From PVC group bacterium (lineage in GTDB: Bacteria; Verrucomicrobiota; Kiritimatiellia; UBA8416; PXDI01), in contig PXDI01000217.1 of the NCBI GenBank assembly GCA_003565095.1, positions 1 to 5,441 on the forward strand: 5,441 bases of DNA, in the 5' to 3' direction. Positions within the stretch are counted from its first letter, which is position 1. Each line of letters begins with the position of its first letter. Shown one piece after another: positions 1 through 5,311 of the stretch. The notes below the pieces were generated by a model, which saw only the letters and a program-made list of their open reading frames with translations, was not told the DNA's origin and did not search any database. A program made the position numbers and the translations under genes.

Positions 1-550
1 AAACAGTATAGCCGTCGAACACAGCCGCCAGACGCGCCGCCAATTGGAAACGCCGCTGATCGCGCAATGCCTGATCACTGCCGACGGAATGAATAAACGA
101 CAACACCGCCGCAAACTCCGCATCGGCGTTTTCATCAAACTCCTGCAAGCAATGGTAAAGGCGCCACAGCAGGCTTTCCGGAGCAAAAGGGTGCAGCACC
201 GGATCGCGTTCAGCCGTATCAGGCTGCTCCATCCGGTACAGCCAGTCATTCACGAAAACATTCAGCAGCGGGAAATCGCAATCGGCGATGATGCGCGGGG
301 ATTCTTTGCACGGCTGGTAATCAAAAAGATAAAACTGCCGCAGCCAGCCTTCCATGATACGCGAAGGCACAACCACGCAATCGCGCCGGGCGAAAACCAG
401 CGAAGGATCATTCTCCGCCGGGCCACCGTACAGCCGGTCAAACAACCGCCCCGCCAAATCTTCCATTTCCACAGTAAAACGCCTCCCGGTCCCGTCCAGC
501 CATTCCCGCCGTTTCGCCCAAGTCATCAATACCGCGATTATGACACTCAT
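1..550 (-). CDS. recC: RecC-like exodeoxyribonuclease V gamma subunit, N-terminal part (runs off left edge)
   Basis: This is the first 183 residues of a protein resembling RecC, the subunit of the RecBCD helicase-nuclease that binds the displaced strand and recognises Chi during double-strand break repair. The reading frame has no stop and leaves the window at base 1. Matches to the family, in order, are: a first strand and helix with FTVEMEDLAGRLF (about 25-37), CVVVPSRIMEGWL (58-70, like the family's 'VQS.GM..WL'), DFPLLNVFVNDWLY (92-105), PFAPESLLWRLY (121-132), and FQLAARLAAVFDGYTV (168-183), the counterpart of E. coli RecC 'FQLSSKAADLFDQYLVYRPDWL'. The start is uncertain. A GAGGAG site at 570-575 lies 19 bases before the ATG at 550 but 10-13 bases before two in-frame TTG codons (559-557, 556-554). 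An in-frame TAG at 612-614 caps the frame. About 20 residues precede the usual family start, so a later ATG is also possible. Upstream spacing gives no sign of an operon partner. Confidence 0.78.
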   Translation of the reverse strand, partial: MSVIIAVLMTWAKRREWLDGTGRRFTVEMEDLAGRLFDRLYGGPAENDPSLVFARRDCVVVPSRIMEGWLRQFYLFDYQPCKESPRIIADCDFPLLNVFVNDWLYRMEQPDTAERDPVLHPFAPESLLWRLYHCLQEFDENADAEFAAVLSFIHSVGSDQALRDQRRFQLAARLAAVFDGYTV

Positions 551-838
551 ATCCAACAAATCAAGCCAACTCCTCGGTGCAAAACAGAGCAGAAGGGACA
601 GACAAGAATGGCGCTAGCATAAGCTCATAATCTTGATCTGAGAGGTTCTCAAAAGTTTTGTATTGGTAACGCTCGCTGACCTTCCTCCTAAGCCAAACGG
701 CTTGCACTTCTCCATCATCGCTGCATCCCCCCATTTTTATAGCGGCCAACCACCATGGCCCACCGCACCTTCATATGCTTAATCACATCGGGGATGCATT
801 TTTCCACTCAATCGGGTGATTTTTTGCGGAAATCATAG
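551..838. other. Gap without a recognisable intact gene; possible gene remnant
   Basis: Between the RecC-like start and the terminator at 839-881 I see no convincing gene. A minus-strand frame of 62 codons (561-749) ends within the RecC ribosome binding region. Part of it, YKTFENLSDQDYELM (codons about 30-44), is reminiscent of the N-terminus of Mrr-like restriction endonucleases ('F..LSD.DFELLV'). The similarity then stops and no catalytic domain follows, so at best it is a truncated remnant or a small unknown protein. A purine-rich AGGAGG lies inside it (rc of 685-692 region), with no start codon at a proper distance. Around 750-838 all frames on both strands are broken by stops. No clear promoter for recC is visible, although a TATAAA lies near 738-743 on the minus strand without a good -35 partner. 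Confidence 0.3.
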
Positions 839-881
839 AAAAAGTCGAACCAGTAGCGCCCCTATGGGACGCTACTGGTTC
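839..881 (-). terminator. Intrinsic terminator of the 913-1407 gene
   Basis: A perfect 12-base inverted repeat (GAACCAGTAGCG at 847-858, CGCTACTGGTTC at 870-881) encloses an 11-base loop. Three further C:G pairs (CCC/GGG around TAT) can form inside it. Read on the minus strand, the stem is followed after three bases by five T (839-843). It begins 31 bases past the stop of the 913-1407 gene, the right place for its terminator. There is no T-run on the other side, so it points one way only. Confidence 0.85.
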
Positions 882-912
882 TCGTACTACAATAGCGAAC
901 GCTTTCAATCTG

Positions 913-1407
913 TTACTTGCGGCCCAGCGCATTGAAGACACGTGTCCACAGTCTCGAAAACACATTCCGGCTTGAATCGTTCTCGCTACCGCGTGCTTCT
1001 GCAATAAAATCTATCAGGAAATCCAGATAATTCCGGGTACCAGGAGCCGTGTGTATCTTCAGGGAGTCCTCTACACACTGCACCGCGGCAAGCCAATCTG
1101 TAGCACTGATCGGATCGCCTTCATCAAAAACGGCATCGGGATCCGCGGTCTGACGCAATTCGGGGCGCAAGCTATCTATTTTAACGGCAAGACCATGTAT
1201 AAATTCGTCCCTTTGAGTCATAGCTTTGGCTTTGGGGCGACGGCCTTTTGCCAAAGATTGGACTTTTTTCAGGCTGGATTTGATATTGGAATCCTTCAGT
1301 TCCACTCCGGCTGCCGCGGCTTTCCGGTCCGCGGTGTGGATAGTCAACTCGATATGGAATACAATCGTTGCAAAAAACGGATCGTTCATCAGGTCGTGTT
1401 TGCTCAT
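913..1407 (-). CDS. Hypothetical protein, 164 aa, mostly helical, Lys-rich centre
   Basis: I do not recognise this protein. The start ATG is supported by a Shine-Dalgarno GAGGGG (1416-1421 on the other strand) at 8 bases. A promoter (1437-1465) and a terminator (839-881) bracket it tightly, so it is very likely a real single-gene transcription unit. The product has no signal peptide or membrane segment and should be cytoplasmic. A first helical stretch (about 9-35) is followed by a basic section with many Lys and Arg (about 43-66, KKVQSLAKGRRPKAKAMTQR). Then comes an acidic part (about 87-100, DPDAVFDEGDP) and a C-terminal section (ATDWLAAVQCVEDSLKIH, then YLDFLIDFIAEA) that looks like two amphipathic helices. 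The pattern allows a nucleic-acid or protein binding role, but no motif proves one. The downstream gap and the cupin gene upstream do not point to a pathway. Confidence 0.75.
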   Translation of the reverse strand: MSKHDLMNDPFFATIVFHIELTIHTADRKAAAAGVELKDSNIKSSLKKVQSLAKGRRPKAKAMTQRDEFIHGLAVKIDSLRPELRQTADPDAVFDEGDPISATDWLAAVQCVEDSLKIHTAPGTRNYLDFLIDFIAEARGSENDSSRNVFSRLWTRVFNALGRK

Positions 1408-1436
1408 TACCGCTTCCCCTCATTATTCACTGCCAG

Positions 1437-1465
1437 ATTGTAGATTCATCCTAAATGCGGGTCAA
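1437..1465 (-). promoter_or_regulatory. Sigma-70-type promoter of the 913-1407 gene
   Basis: On the minus strand a -35 box TTGACC (1460-1465) and a -10 box TACAAT (1437-1442) are separated by exactly 17 bases. Each matches the consensus at five or more informative positions (TTGACx; TAxAAT). Transcription would begin near 1430, giving a leader of about 23 bases that contains the Shine-Dalgarno site. The -35 box lies in the last codons of the upstream cupin gene, so the two genes abut and can be transcribed separately. Confidence 0.7.
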
Positions 1466-1948
1466 TTGTTCTATCAACCCGGCATGTTGCGGATAATGCT
1501 TTAGAAGGTCATCACGGCTTGCCATCTCAAAATCCGCAAAGTCGAAACCGGGAGCCACCGTACAGCCGCAAAGAACATAATCAGTATCACAGAAAAGCCG
1601 GGCGGCAAACCAGCAGCCGTGAGGCACAACCAGCATAGGCCGTGCATTCGGATTCTGCTTTCCCAAAAAGTGGTGCTGCAGTTCCCCTGCATGGTCCATT
1701 ATGATTATTTCCAGATCGCCGCCTTCATAATGATGCCATATCTCATCTGACTTGATGCGGTGAAATGCGGAAAACGTGCCTGCTTGAAGCAGGAAGTAAA
1801 TGGCTGTCGAGAAGGTTCTGTCGGCTGCGAAACGTCTCGGCAGGCTTTCGGCTTTATACCATTCGCTGCAACGGTAAACCTCCCTGTAGCGCCCCCCTTC
1901 CGGATGAGGCAAAAGATCAAGCTTTTCTATCCAGTATTCCGCATTCAT
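1451..1948 (-). CDS. Cupin superfamily protein, DUF985 (YML079W-like)
   Basis: A 165-residue single-domain cupin of the DUF985 (Cupin_5) family; length and motifs are complete. The opening LLPHPEGGRYREVY (12-25) is the family signature. The first cupin motif is FHRIKSDEIWHHYEG (62-76), with H63, E69 and H72/H73 as possible metal or ligand contacts. It is followed by VVPHGCWFAARL (107-118) and GCTVAPGFDFADFE (128-141). Structures of the family (yeast YML079W and bacterial homologues) show a jelly-roll with a pocket, but the natural substrate is unknown; a sugar or nucleotide-sugar ligand has been proposed for such folds. It should be a soluble cytoplasmic protein. No Shine-Dalgarno site precedes the ATG. 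The gene follows the nucleotidyltransferase by 26 bases without a terminator, so it is probably read from the same message. Whether it shares a function with the two genes upstream cannot be told from sequence. Confidence 0.92.
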   Translation of the reverse strand: MNAEYWIEKLDLLPHPEGGRYREVYRCSEWYKAESLPRRFAADRTFSTAIYFLLQAGTFSAFHRIKSDEIWHHYEGGDLEIIIMDHAGELQHHFLGKQNPNARPMLVVPHGCWFAARLFCDTDYVLCGCTVAPGFDFADFEMASRDDLLKHYPQHAGLIEQLTRI

Positions 1949-1974
1949 TTATAAAAAGACTATCAACCGGCAGG

Positions 1975-2763
1975 TCATGCGTCAATAATCCGTGACATGG
2001 GTGAGTCTGCATCGGCGGCAGGGGTTTTGGCGTGATAATCTGTCTGTACCTGTTTTTTCAATTTACAGGGAGACAGTCTCGCAATGGCATGCAAGCGTTC
2101 AAGAAGAATTGGCAGCCGCGCCTGACTGGCGTCATCAGACGGCAAATGACCCGGCAGGGCATCTATAAAAGATCCGGTGTTCAGCAGTTTATTGAAAGCG
2201 GTTGAGACATAGTCTCTTAAATCGCTGCGCTCTTTTCTGAGGTCATCGATAATGGAATCACGGCCGTCAACGACCGTCAGGATATCTTCAAGATCATGAC
2301 TCGACCAGTAATCCTCCTTGCCGCGATCATTGAATGCGTTGAGTTTTGTTGCAATGAAACAAGCCGCAGATACTATGCTAACCGGAACACCCTTGATTAA
2401 TTGAACCGAAGAACTTTCAAGCGCGTAATCAAACCAGAGGTCGCTGAAGTTCCCGGTCTGGTCATGGATTGGCATGATATCCACCCTGGTATTTCCAGCC
2501 AGCCAACGGCAAAGGGGCGCGCCTTGCGAAGTGTCGTTCTTGAAACCGGCTTCTTTCCGTAACCTTTCCTCAAGTCTGGTGTATTCAATTCTGGTGACAA
2601 CCTCGACAATTGCATCTACGTCATCTGTTGTTCTTGGAAACGGCAAATGCGGATTATCCAGCAAAAACCCCAGTATTGCGCCGCCGGTGAATGCATAGCG
2701 AATGCGGAGTTGATTGAGAGACCTCGCAATTGCAAGCAGATCATCCATGTCAACGGATCGCAT
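1975..2763 (-). CDS. AbiEii/MNT-like nucleotidyltransferase, putative toxin or defence effector
   Basis: A 262-residue protein of the DNA polymerase beta-like nucleotidyltransferase fold, closest in pattern to AbiEii/AbiGii-type proteins. Visible active-site parts are Gly27-Gly28 in YAFTGGAILGF, the metal-binding pair Asp48 and Asp50 in RTTDDVDAI, and the third carboxylate Asp95 in TRVDIMPI. A later block, ATKLNAFNDRGKEDYWSSHD then LEDIL (138-162), matches the conserved Lys and the 'K..A..DRGK.D..D..D' region of AbiEii homologues. Such enzymes transfer nucleotides to RNA (for example tRNA ends) or to proteins; the target here is unknown. The start is chosen at 2763, where AAAGG lies 10 bases upstream, giving a 14-base overlap with the regulator gene. 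A second ATG at 2748, one base after that gene's stop (TGACATG), is nearly as likely. Either arrangement implies translational coupling. The C-terminal tail after about residue 215 is variable and Lys/Asp-rich. All catalytic residues are intact, so the enzyme is probably active. Confidence 0.82.
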   Translation of the reverse strand: MRSVDMDDLLAIARSLNQLRIRYAFTGGAILGFLLDNPHLPFPRTTDDVDAIVEVVTRIEYTRLEERLRKEAGFKNDTSQGAPLCRWLAGNTRVDIMPIHDQTGNFSDLWFDYALESSSVQLIKGVPVSIVSAACFIATKLNAFNDRGKEDYWSSHDLEDILTVVDGRDSIIDDLRKERSDLRDYVSTAFNKLLNTGSFIDALPGHLPSDDASQARLPILLERLHAIARLSPCKLKKQVQTDYHAKTPAADADSPMSRIIDA

Positions 2764-3277
2764 GAGATTCAAGCCTTTCGCGAATGAGCTTTTCAGCGAA
2801 CTCTCTTTCACGTGCACCGCCTGCACCGCGCATAACATCAGCTATTACAAGCCATTCATAAAGCTTGTTGTCGTTTGCGGCGGCATGAGGAACGGTGCGG
2901 TAAAGCGGCTCTATTTCAAGGCCGGCAGATTTGCCCTCCGCTGCCGGCCACACAAGAATATGCGGGTCATCCGGCGCAACGCGAAAATGCGGAGCAAATA
3001 CCGGCGCGGCAAATCCGGTAGGCATTCCGCGGGTCCTGCGTCCAGCCCTGACGGGAACGAGATATTTAACTGCGTGAAGCAGAAATTCAGCAATGGCGGA
3101 CAGGTTGATTGATTCAGAGTCAGGACGCAGAAGCCCCGCCACACGTGCGCGCTTAACGGCAGCGTGCGCCTCTGAAGCGCTGATAAACAGGCCCTGCCCA
3201 AGAGCGGCGAAACTTCCCGGCCATCCGGAAGCCAGAATCTTCAGCGCGACAACTACATCTTGTGGTTTAATGATCAT
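2750..3277 (-). CDS. Winged-helix DNA-binding protein, likely autoregulator/antitoxin of the nucleotidyltransferase
   Basis: A 175-residue protein beginning MIIKPQDVVVALKILASG, a typical start of a MarR/AbiEi-like winged helix. Residues 5-50 form the domain, with SASEAHAAVKRARVAGLL (33-50) as the recognition-helix region. The rest contains LSAIAEFLLHAVKYLVP, a basic glycine-rich turn (GRRTRGMPTG), and a C-terminal part with EPLYRTVPHAA, LYEWLVIADVMR and AREREFAEKL. I know this architecture from regulators placed just before nucleotidyltransferase genes, but I cannot name a family. I choose the ATG at 3277 over one two codons earlier (3283). No Shine-Dalgarno site serves either, and the predicted promoter puts the first transcribed base on the A of the 3277 ATG. 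A perfect palindrome lies directly upstream and suits a dimeric self-repressor. The gene overlaps the nucleotidyltransferase start, which fits an antitoxin-before-toxin order. It could instead be a plain co-transcribed regulator. Confidence 0.75.
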   Translation of the reverse strand: MIIKPQDVVVALKILASGWPGSFAALGQGLFISASEAHAAVKRARVAGLLRPDSESINLSAIAEFLLHAVKYLVPVRAGRRTRGMPTGFAAPVFAPHFRVAPDDPHILVWPAAEGKSAGLEIEPLYRTVPHAAANDNKLYEWLVIADVMRGAGGAREREFAEKLIRERLESHAIR

Positions 3278-3283
3278 GTTCAT

Positions 3284-3312
3284 ACGCTATTCGCGAATAG
3301 CGAACGAGTCAA
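3284..3312 (-). promoter_or_regulatory. Promoter of the winged-helix/nucleotidyltransferase/cupin operon, probably leaderless
   Basis: On the minus strand, -35 TTGACT (3307-3312) and -10 TAGCGT (3284-3289) are 17 bases apart. The -35 is near consensus; the -10 keeps T1, A2 and T6. Counting six bases past the -10 puts transcription start at 3277, the A of the preferred ATG, so the message would carry no leader. This agrees with the absence of any Shine-Dalgarno site. The weaker -10 and the overlapping palindrome make tight repression plausible. Confidence 0.55.
3285..3302. promoter_or_regulatory. Perfect 18-base palindrome, likely operator
   Basis: CGCTATTCGCGAATAGCG reads the same on both strands, with no spacer. 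It covers five bases of the -10 box and most of the -35/-10 spacer of the operon promoter, and ends a few bases before the start codon. A dimer of the winged-helix protein encoded next to it is the obvious candidate ligand. Having no loop, it makes a poor RNA hairpin, which argues for a protein-binding site rather than a terminator. Confidence 0.65.
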
Positions 3313-3457
3313 CATAAAACTGGCGCTGTGCGTGGGTTGCCCCCGTGACCTGGTGTCTTCATGACGCCCGGGGTGAATTATTCAAGCAGGGATTTGGTTT
3401 GGCGGCGCAGGCGTGATATGCGGGTTGGGCGGGATCCGGAGGTTGAGGAAACATACA

Positions 3458-3511
3458 ATGATCACGAACTTGCGCAACTGTGTGAAATATGGCAGATTGG
3501 CGCGCAGATGA
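3458..3511 (+). CDS. Possible 17-codon leader peptide before the 3529 gene
   Basis: An ATG with a good Shine-Dalgarno GAGGAA (3445-3450) at 7 bases opens a frame of 17 codons that ends in TGA at 3509-3511. The ribosome binding site of the 3529 gene follows two bases later. It might couple translation to the next gene. It might also be chance, because the frame of the 3529 gene is itself open through this stretch. No amino-acid run typical of an attenuator is present. Confidence 0.2.
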   Translation: MITNLRNCVKYGRLARR

Positions 3512-3528
3512 CAAGGGAGAAGACCGCT

Positions 3529-3975
3529 ATGCAACTCGACCGCGCGAAGGAAATTGTACAAGCACTGGCTGACGGCGTTGACCCCTACACCGGGGAGCGT
3601 TTTCCTGATGACGGCCCATATCAGCGTGCCGATACAGTACGTGCGCTGCATGCCGTGCTTGAGGCGGCTGAGGAGGGCCAGAAGCCCAAGCGGCATGCCG
3701 ATCCAAACAAACCCCATGCCGGAGGCAAGTGGGCGCCTGAAGAAGAGCAAAGACTGCGTGACGCATTTCATGCCGGAACGCCATTTGATGAGATTGCCGC
3801 AAATCACGGCCGTACCAAGGGGGCGATTACTTCCCGCCTGGTCCGGCTGGGCCTGATCGACGCCAACCCGGCAAACAGGGCCGGCGCTGGGAAGAATCCC
3901 AGCGAACCGGAACCGACAACTGCCCCACTCTCACCGCCTTCAAGGATTGACACACCGCCCGGATGTCCTTTTTGA
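3529..3975 (+). CDS. Small protein with C-terminal Myb/SANT-like helix-turn-helix
   Basis: A 148-residue soluble protein and the only plus-strand gene in the window. The N-terminal part (MQLDRAKEIVQALADGVDPYTGERFPDD, about 1-28, then RADTVRALHAVLEAAEE, 33-49) is a short helical module that I recognise from bacterial proteins without an assigned function. After a basic linker, GKWAPEEEQRLRDAFHAG (66-83) and FDEIAANHGRTKGAITSRLVRLGLI (86-110) form a Myb/SANT-like three-helix DNA-binding unit, of the kind 'W+.EE...L...F..G.S..EIA...GRT.GAI..RL..LGLI'. A Pro-rich tail ends the protein. The ATG at 3529 is chosen because AAGGGAG (3513-3519) lies 9 bases upstream and the family normally starts 'MxLxRAKEI'. 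The frame is open back to an ATG at 3361, which has no ribosome binding site, so a 204-residue form cannot be excluded. It is transcribed divergently from the regulator operon. A weak extended -10 (TGATATGCG near 3414-3422) is the best promoter I see. No clear terminator follows. Confidence 0.72.
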   Translation: MQLDRAKEIVQALADGVDPYTGERFPDDGPYQRADTVRALHAVLEAAEEGQKPKRHADPNKPHAGGKWAPEEEQRLRDAFHAGTPFDEIAANHGRTKGAITSRLVRLGLIDANPANRAGAGKNPSEPEPTTAPLSPPSRIDTPPGCPF

Positions 3976-4098
3976 AAAAACCTTGCCGGATCAGCGACTG
4001 AAATAATCAGACAGAATTACGCCAGAGAATCCCGCCGGACCAGATTTTGCAGCAATTGTACAGTTCTGAATCAGAAAAGAGTGGCAAAACGGGGCAGA

Positions 4099-4160
4099 AA
4101 TGTTGTGTGAAAAGTTTGGTTTTGGGTGCACGAAAACACACAACATTGCACAACATTGCA
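4099..4160. repeat. Inverted repeat plus tandem decamer in the 3976-4227 gap
   Basis: The 252-base stretch between the 3529 gene and the tRNA holds no gene that I can see. Its main structure is an 11-base perfect inverted repeat (AATGTTGTGTG at 4099-4109, CACACAACATT at 4137-4147) with a 27-base AT/GT-rich spacer. The right arm runs into two tandem copies of CAACATTGCA (4141-4160). The same short word CAACATT therefore occurs three times: once inverted and twice direct. This could be a cluster of protein-binding sites or a weak hairpin. It is not followed by a T-run, so it is not a standard terminator. Confidence 0.5.
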
Positions 4161-4227
4161 AGGTTGCCGGATTAAAGCAAAAATGCCGTAAATGCTCTTA
4201 TTCATAGGGTTTCACAGCGTTTCGGAG

Positions 4228-4304
4228 TGGTGGGCGATACAGGACTCGAACCTGTGACCCCTACCATGTCAAGGTAGTGCTCTAGCCAACTGAGCTAATC
4301 GCCC
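4228..4304 (-). tRNA. tRNA-Val (anticodon GAC), CCA encoded
   Basis: All arms fold. The acceptor is GGGCGAT/ATCGCCC (4298-4304 with 4232-4238), the D arm GCTC/GAGC, the anticodon stem CTACC/GGTAG with loop TTGACAT, and the T arm ACAGG/CCTGT with loop TTCGAGT. The discriminator is A and the 3' CCA is genomically encoded (4228-4230). The anticodon GAC (4268-4270 on the other strand) reads GUC and GUU valine codons. The anticodon arm closely resembles E. coli tRNA-Val(GAC). It is not tRNA-Asp, whose anticodon would be GTC in this orientation. Confidence 0.97.
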
Positions 4305-4318
4305 CCGAAAAGAGGTGT

Positions 4319-4348
4319 ATATTACAATGCCGCATCAAACAGCGTCAA
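4319..4348 (-). promoter_or_regulatory. Promoter of tRNA-Val
   Basis: On the minus strand, -35 TTGACG (4343-4348) and -10 TAATAT (4319-4324) are 18 bases apart and sit between the stop of the DksA-like gene and the tRNA. Transcription would start near 4312, about 8 bases before the mature 5' end, as expected for a single tRNA gene. Read-through from the DksA-like gene is also possible, because no terminator separates them. Confidence 0.65.
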
Positions 4349-4355
4349 GGCCGCT

Positions 4356-5234
4356 TTACATAAACAAACGCGCCACATTAGGGCGGACTTTGCCGCGCTC
4401 ATTCTGTGACTGAGCCTCAAGGCTTAATCTGGCATATGGCAACGCCTTCAGCCGGTCACGCCCGATAGGCTCTCCGGTCTGCTCGCAAATACCATAGGCC
4501 CCCTGATCAATACGTTGCAGAGCTTCGTCAATCTCATACAGAATATTCTGCTCGTTGCCGGCAAGATTCAACGTCAGGTCAAAATCAGTGGTATCCGGAT
4601 CTTCCTCACTACTCTCAACCGGTTTCAATCCGTCCGCACTCAAAAATGTAACATTACCCGCAACTTTTTCCCGTAATGTCATCAACAACTTGCGAAAGAA
4701 TTCAAGATCTTTCTTTAACAGCTTTTTTGTTTTTTTTGCCGCAGGTTTCACCCGCTTGGCGGTTACGGTCTTGGGGGACGCTTTTGCCGGCTTGCGTACC
4801 TTGCTCTGCGCAGCAGCTTTTGCCTTGGAAACAACCGGCTTTTTCTTTATGCCCTTCTTCACCGACGGCTTTTCAGCAGTCTTCTGCACAGATGTCTTCT
4901 TCGCCGCAGGTTTTTTTGCAGCCCTTTTGACGGCCGGCTTTTTCGCAACCGATTTCTTTGCAGCCGCCTTCTTCACTGACGGCTTCTTGGCTACCTTCTT
5001 TTTCACCGGCTTCTTGACAGCCTTCTTCGCCGCAGGTTTCTTTCCAACAGCTTTTTTCACCGCTTTCGCGGAGGATTTGACAACTTTTTTCTTCACTGCT
5101 TTTTTTGCCACTTTTCTCACCGTTTTTGTGGATCCAGATCTTTTTTTCGCGGAGGATTTACGGATCCCGGCCCTTCCAGCCGTCTTGCGAACGGCTTTCT
5201 TACTGTCTTTTGCTTTCTTGCTTCTCACGGCCAT
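4356..5234 (-). CDS. Histone H1-like tail fused to a DksA/TraR-type domain with degenerate zinc finger
   Basis: A 292-residue protein in two parts. Residues 1 to about 172 are dominated by Lys and Ala with Pro, Val and Ser, in irregular repeats such as KKPAAKKAVKKPVKKK. This resembles the tail of eukaryotic H1, chlamydial Hc1 and AlgP, and should be disordered and bind DNA or RNA. Residues 173-292 are DksA/TraR-like: a coiled-coil portion (KKDLEFFRKLLMTLREKVAG), a second helix (NEQNILYEIDEALQRIDQGAYG) and the finger CEQTGEPIGRDRLKALPYARL. DksA binds RNA polymerase through its secondary channel. Here only the first of four zinc cysteines remains (Cys250); the others are Thr253, Ser271 and Ala274. 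The finger therefore probably folds without zinc, as I recall for PVC homologues. The start at 5234 is fixed by GGAGGAG (5237-5243); a frame extension to 5252 has no such site. It has its own promoter and lies 51 bases upstream of the tRNA. It may act as a nucleoid protein, a transcription factor, or both. Confidence 0.88.
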   Translation of the reverse strand: MAVRSKKAKDSKKAVRKTAGRAGIRKSSAKKRSGSTKTVRKVAKKAVKKKVVKSSAKAVKKAVGKKPAAKKAVKKPVKKKVAKKPSVKKAAAKKSVAKKPAVKRAAKKPAAKKTSVQKTAEKPSVKKGIKKKPVVSKAKAAAQSKVRKPAKASPKTVTAKRVKPAAKKTKKLLKKDLEFFRKLLMTLREKVAGNVTFLSADGLKPVESSEEDPDTTDFDLTLNLAGNEQNILYEIDEALQRIDQGAYGICEQTGEPIGRDRLKALPYARLSLEAQSQNERGKVRPNVARLFM

Positions 5235-5267
5235 AACTCCTCCGCAGAACAAACATTTAGCTTGCGA

Positions 5268-5295
5268 AACATAGCATAGACTTATTTCTAATCAA
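5268..5295 (-). promoter_or_regulatory. Promoter of the H1-like/DksA gene
   Basis: On the minus strand, -35 TTGATT (5290-5295) and -10 TATGTT (5268-5273) are 16 bases apart, and the -10 is extended by TGC directly upstream. The start would be near 5261, leaving a leader of about 26 bases that ends in the strong GGAGGAG ribosome binding site. The surrounding AT-rich stretch (5280-5310) could act as an UP-like element. Confidence 0.55.
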
Positions 5296-5311
5296 GCTAT
5301 TAATTAGCATT

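Noticed and set aside
44..622. Plus-strand frame of 192 codons at the left edge
   Set aside because: It lies antisense to the RecC-like gene, whose minus-strand frame carries clear family motifs; the plus-strand product is Arg/His/Gln-rich without a domain.
1051..1443. Plus-strand frame of 130 codons
   Set aside because: It is antisense to the 913-1407 gene, which has promoter, ribosome binding site and terminator on the minus strand; this frame has none.
893..3306. Shared word AATAGCGAACG at 893-903 and 3296-3306, the latter at the edge of the operator palindrome
   Set aside because: An 11-base match is expected by chance several times in a window of this size, and the first copy lacks the palindrome.
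3382..3807. Minus-strand frame of 141 codons
   Set aside because: It is antisense to the Myb/SANT-like gene, whose plus-strand product has recognisable motifs.
4228..4304. tRNA-Val as the attachment site of an integrated island
   Set aside because: I found no second copy of the tRNA 3' end and no integrase gene in the window, so there is no support beyond position.
4745..5200. Repetitive stretch, including an exact 18-base repeat at 4896-4913 and 5022-5039, considered as CRISPR or tandem repeat
   Set aside because: Units are irregular and all in frame, coding for the Lys/Ala/Pro tail; there are no spacers of uniform length.
4555..5274. Plus-strand frame of 239 codons rich in Phe and Ala, looking like a membrane protein
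   Set aside because: It is the complement of Lys/Ala codons (AAA/AAG become TTT/CTT) of the H1-like tail; the hydrophobicity is an artefact.
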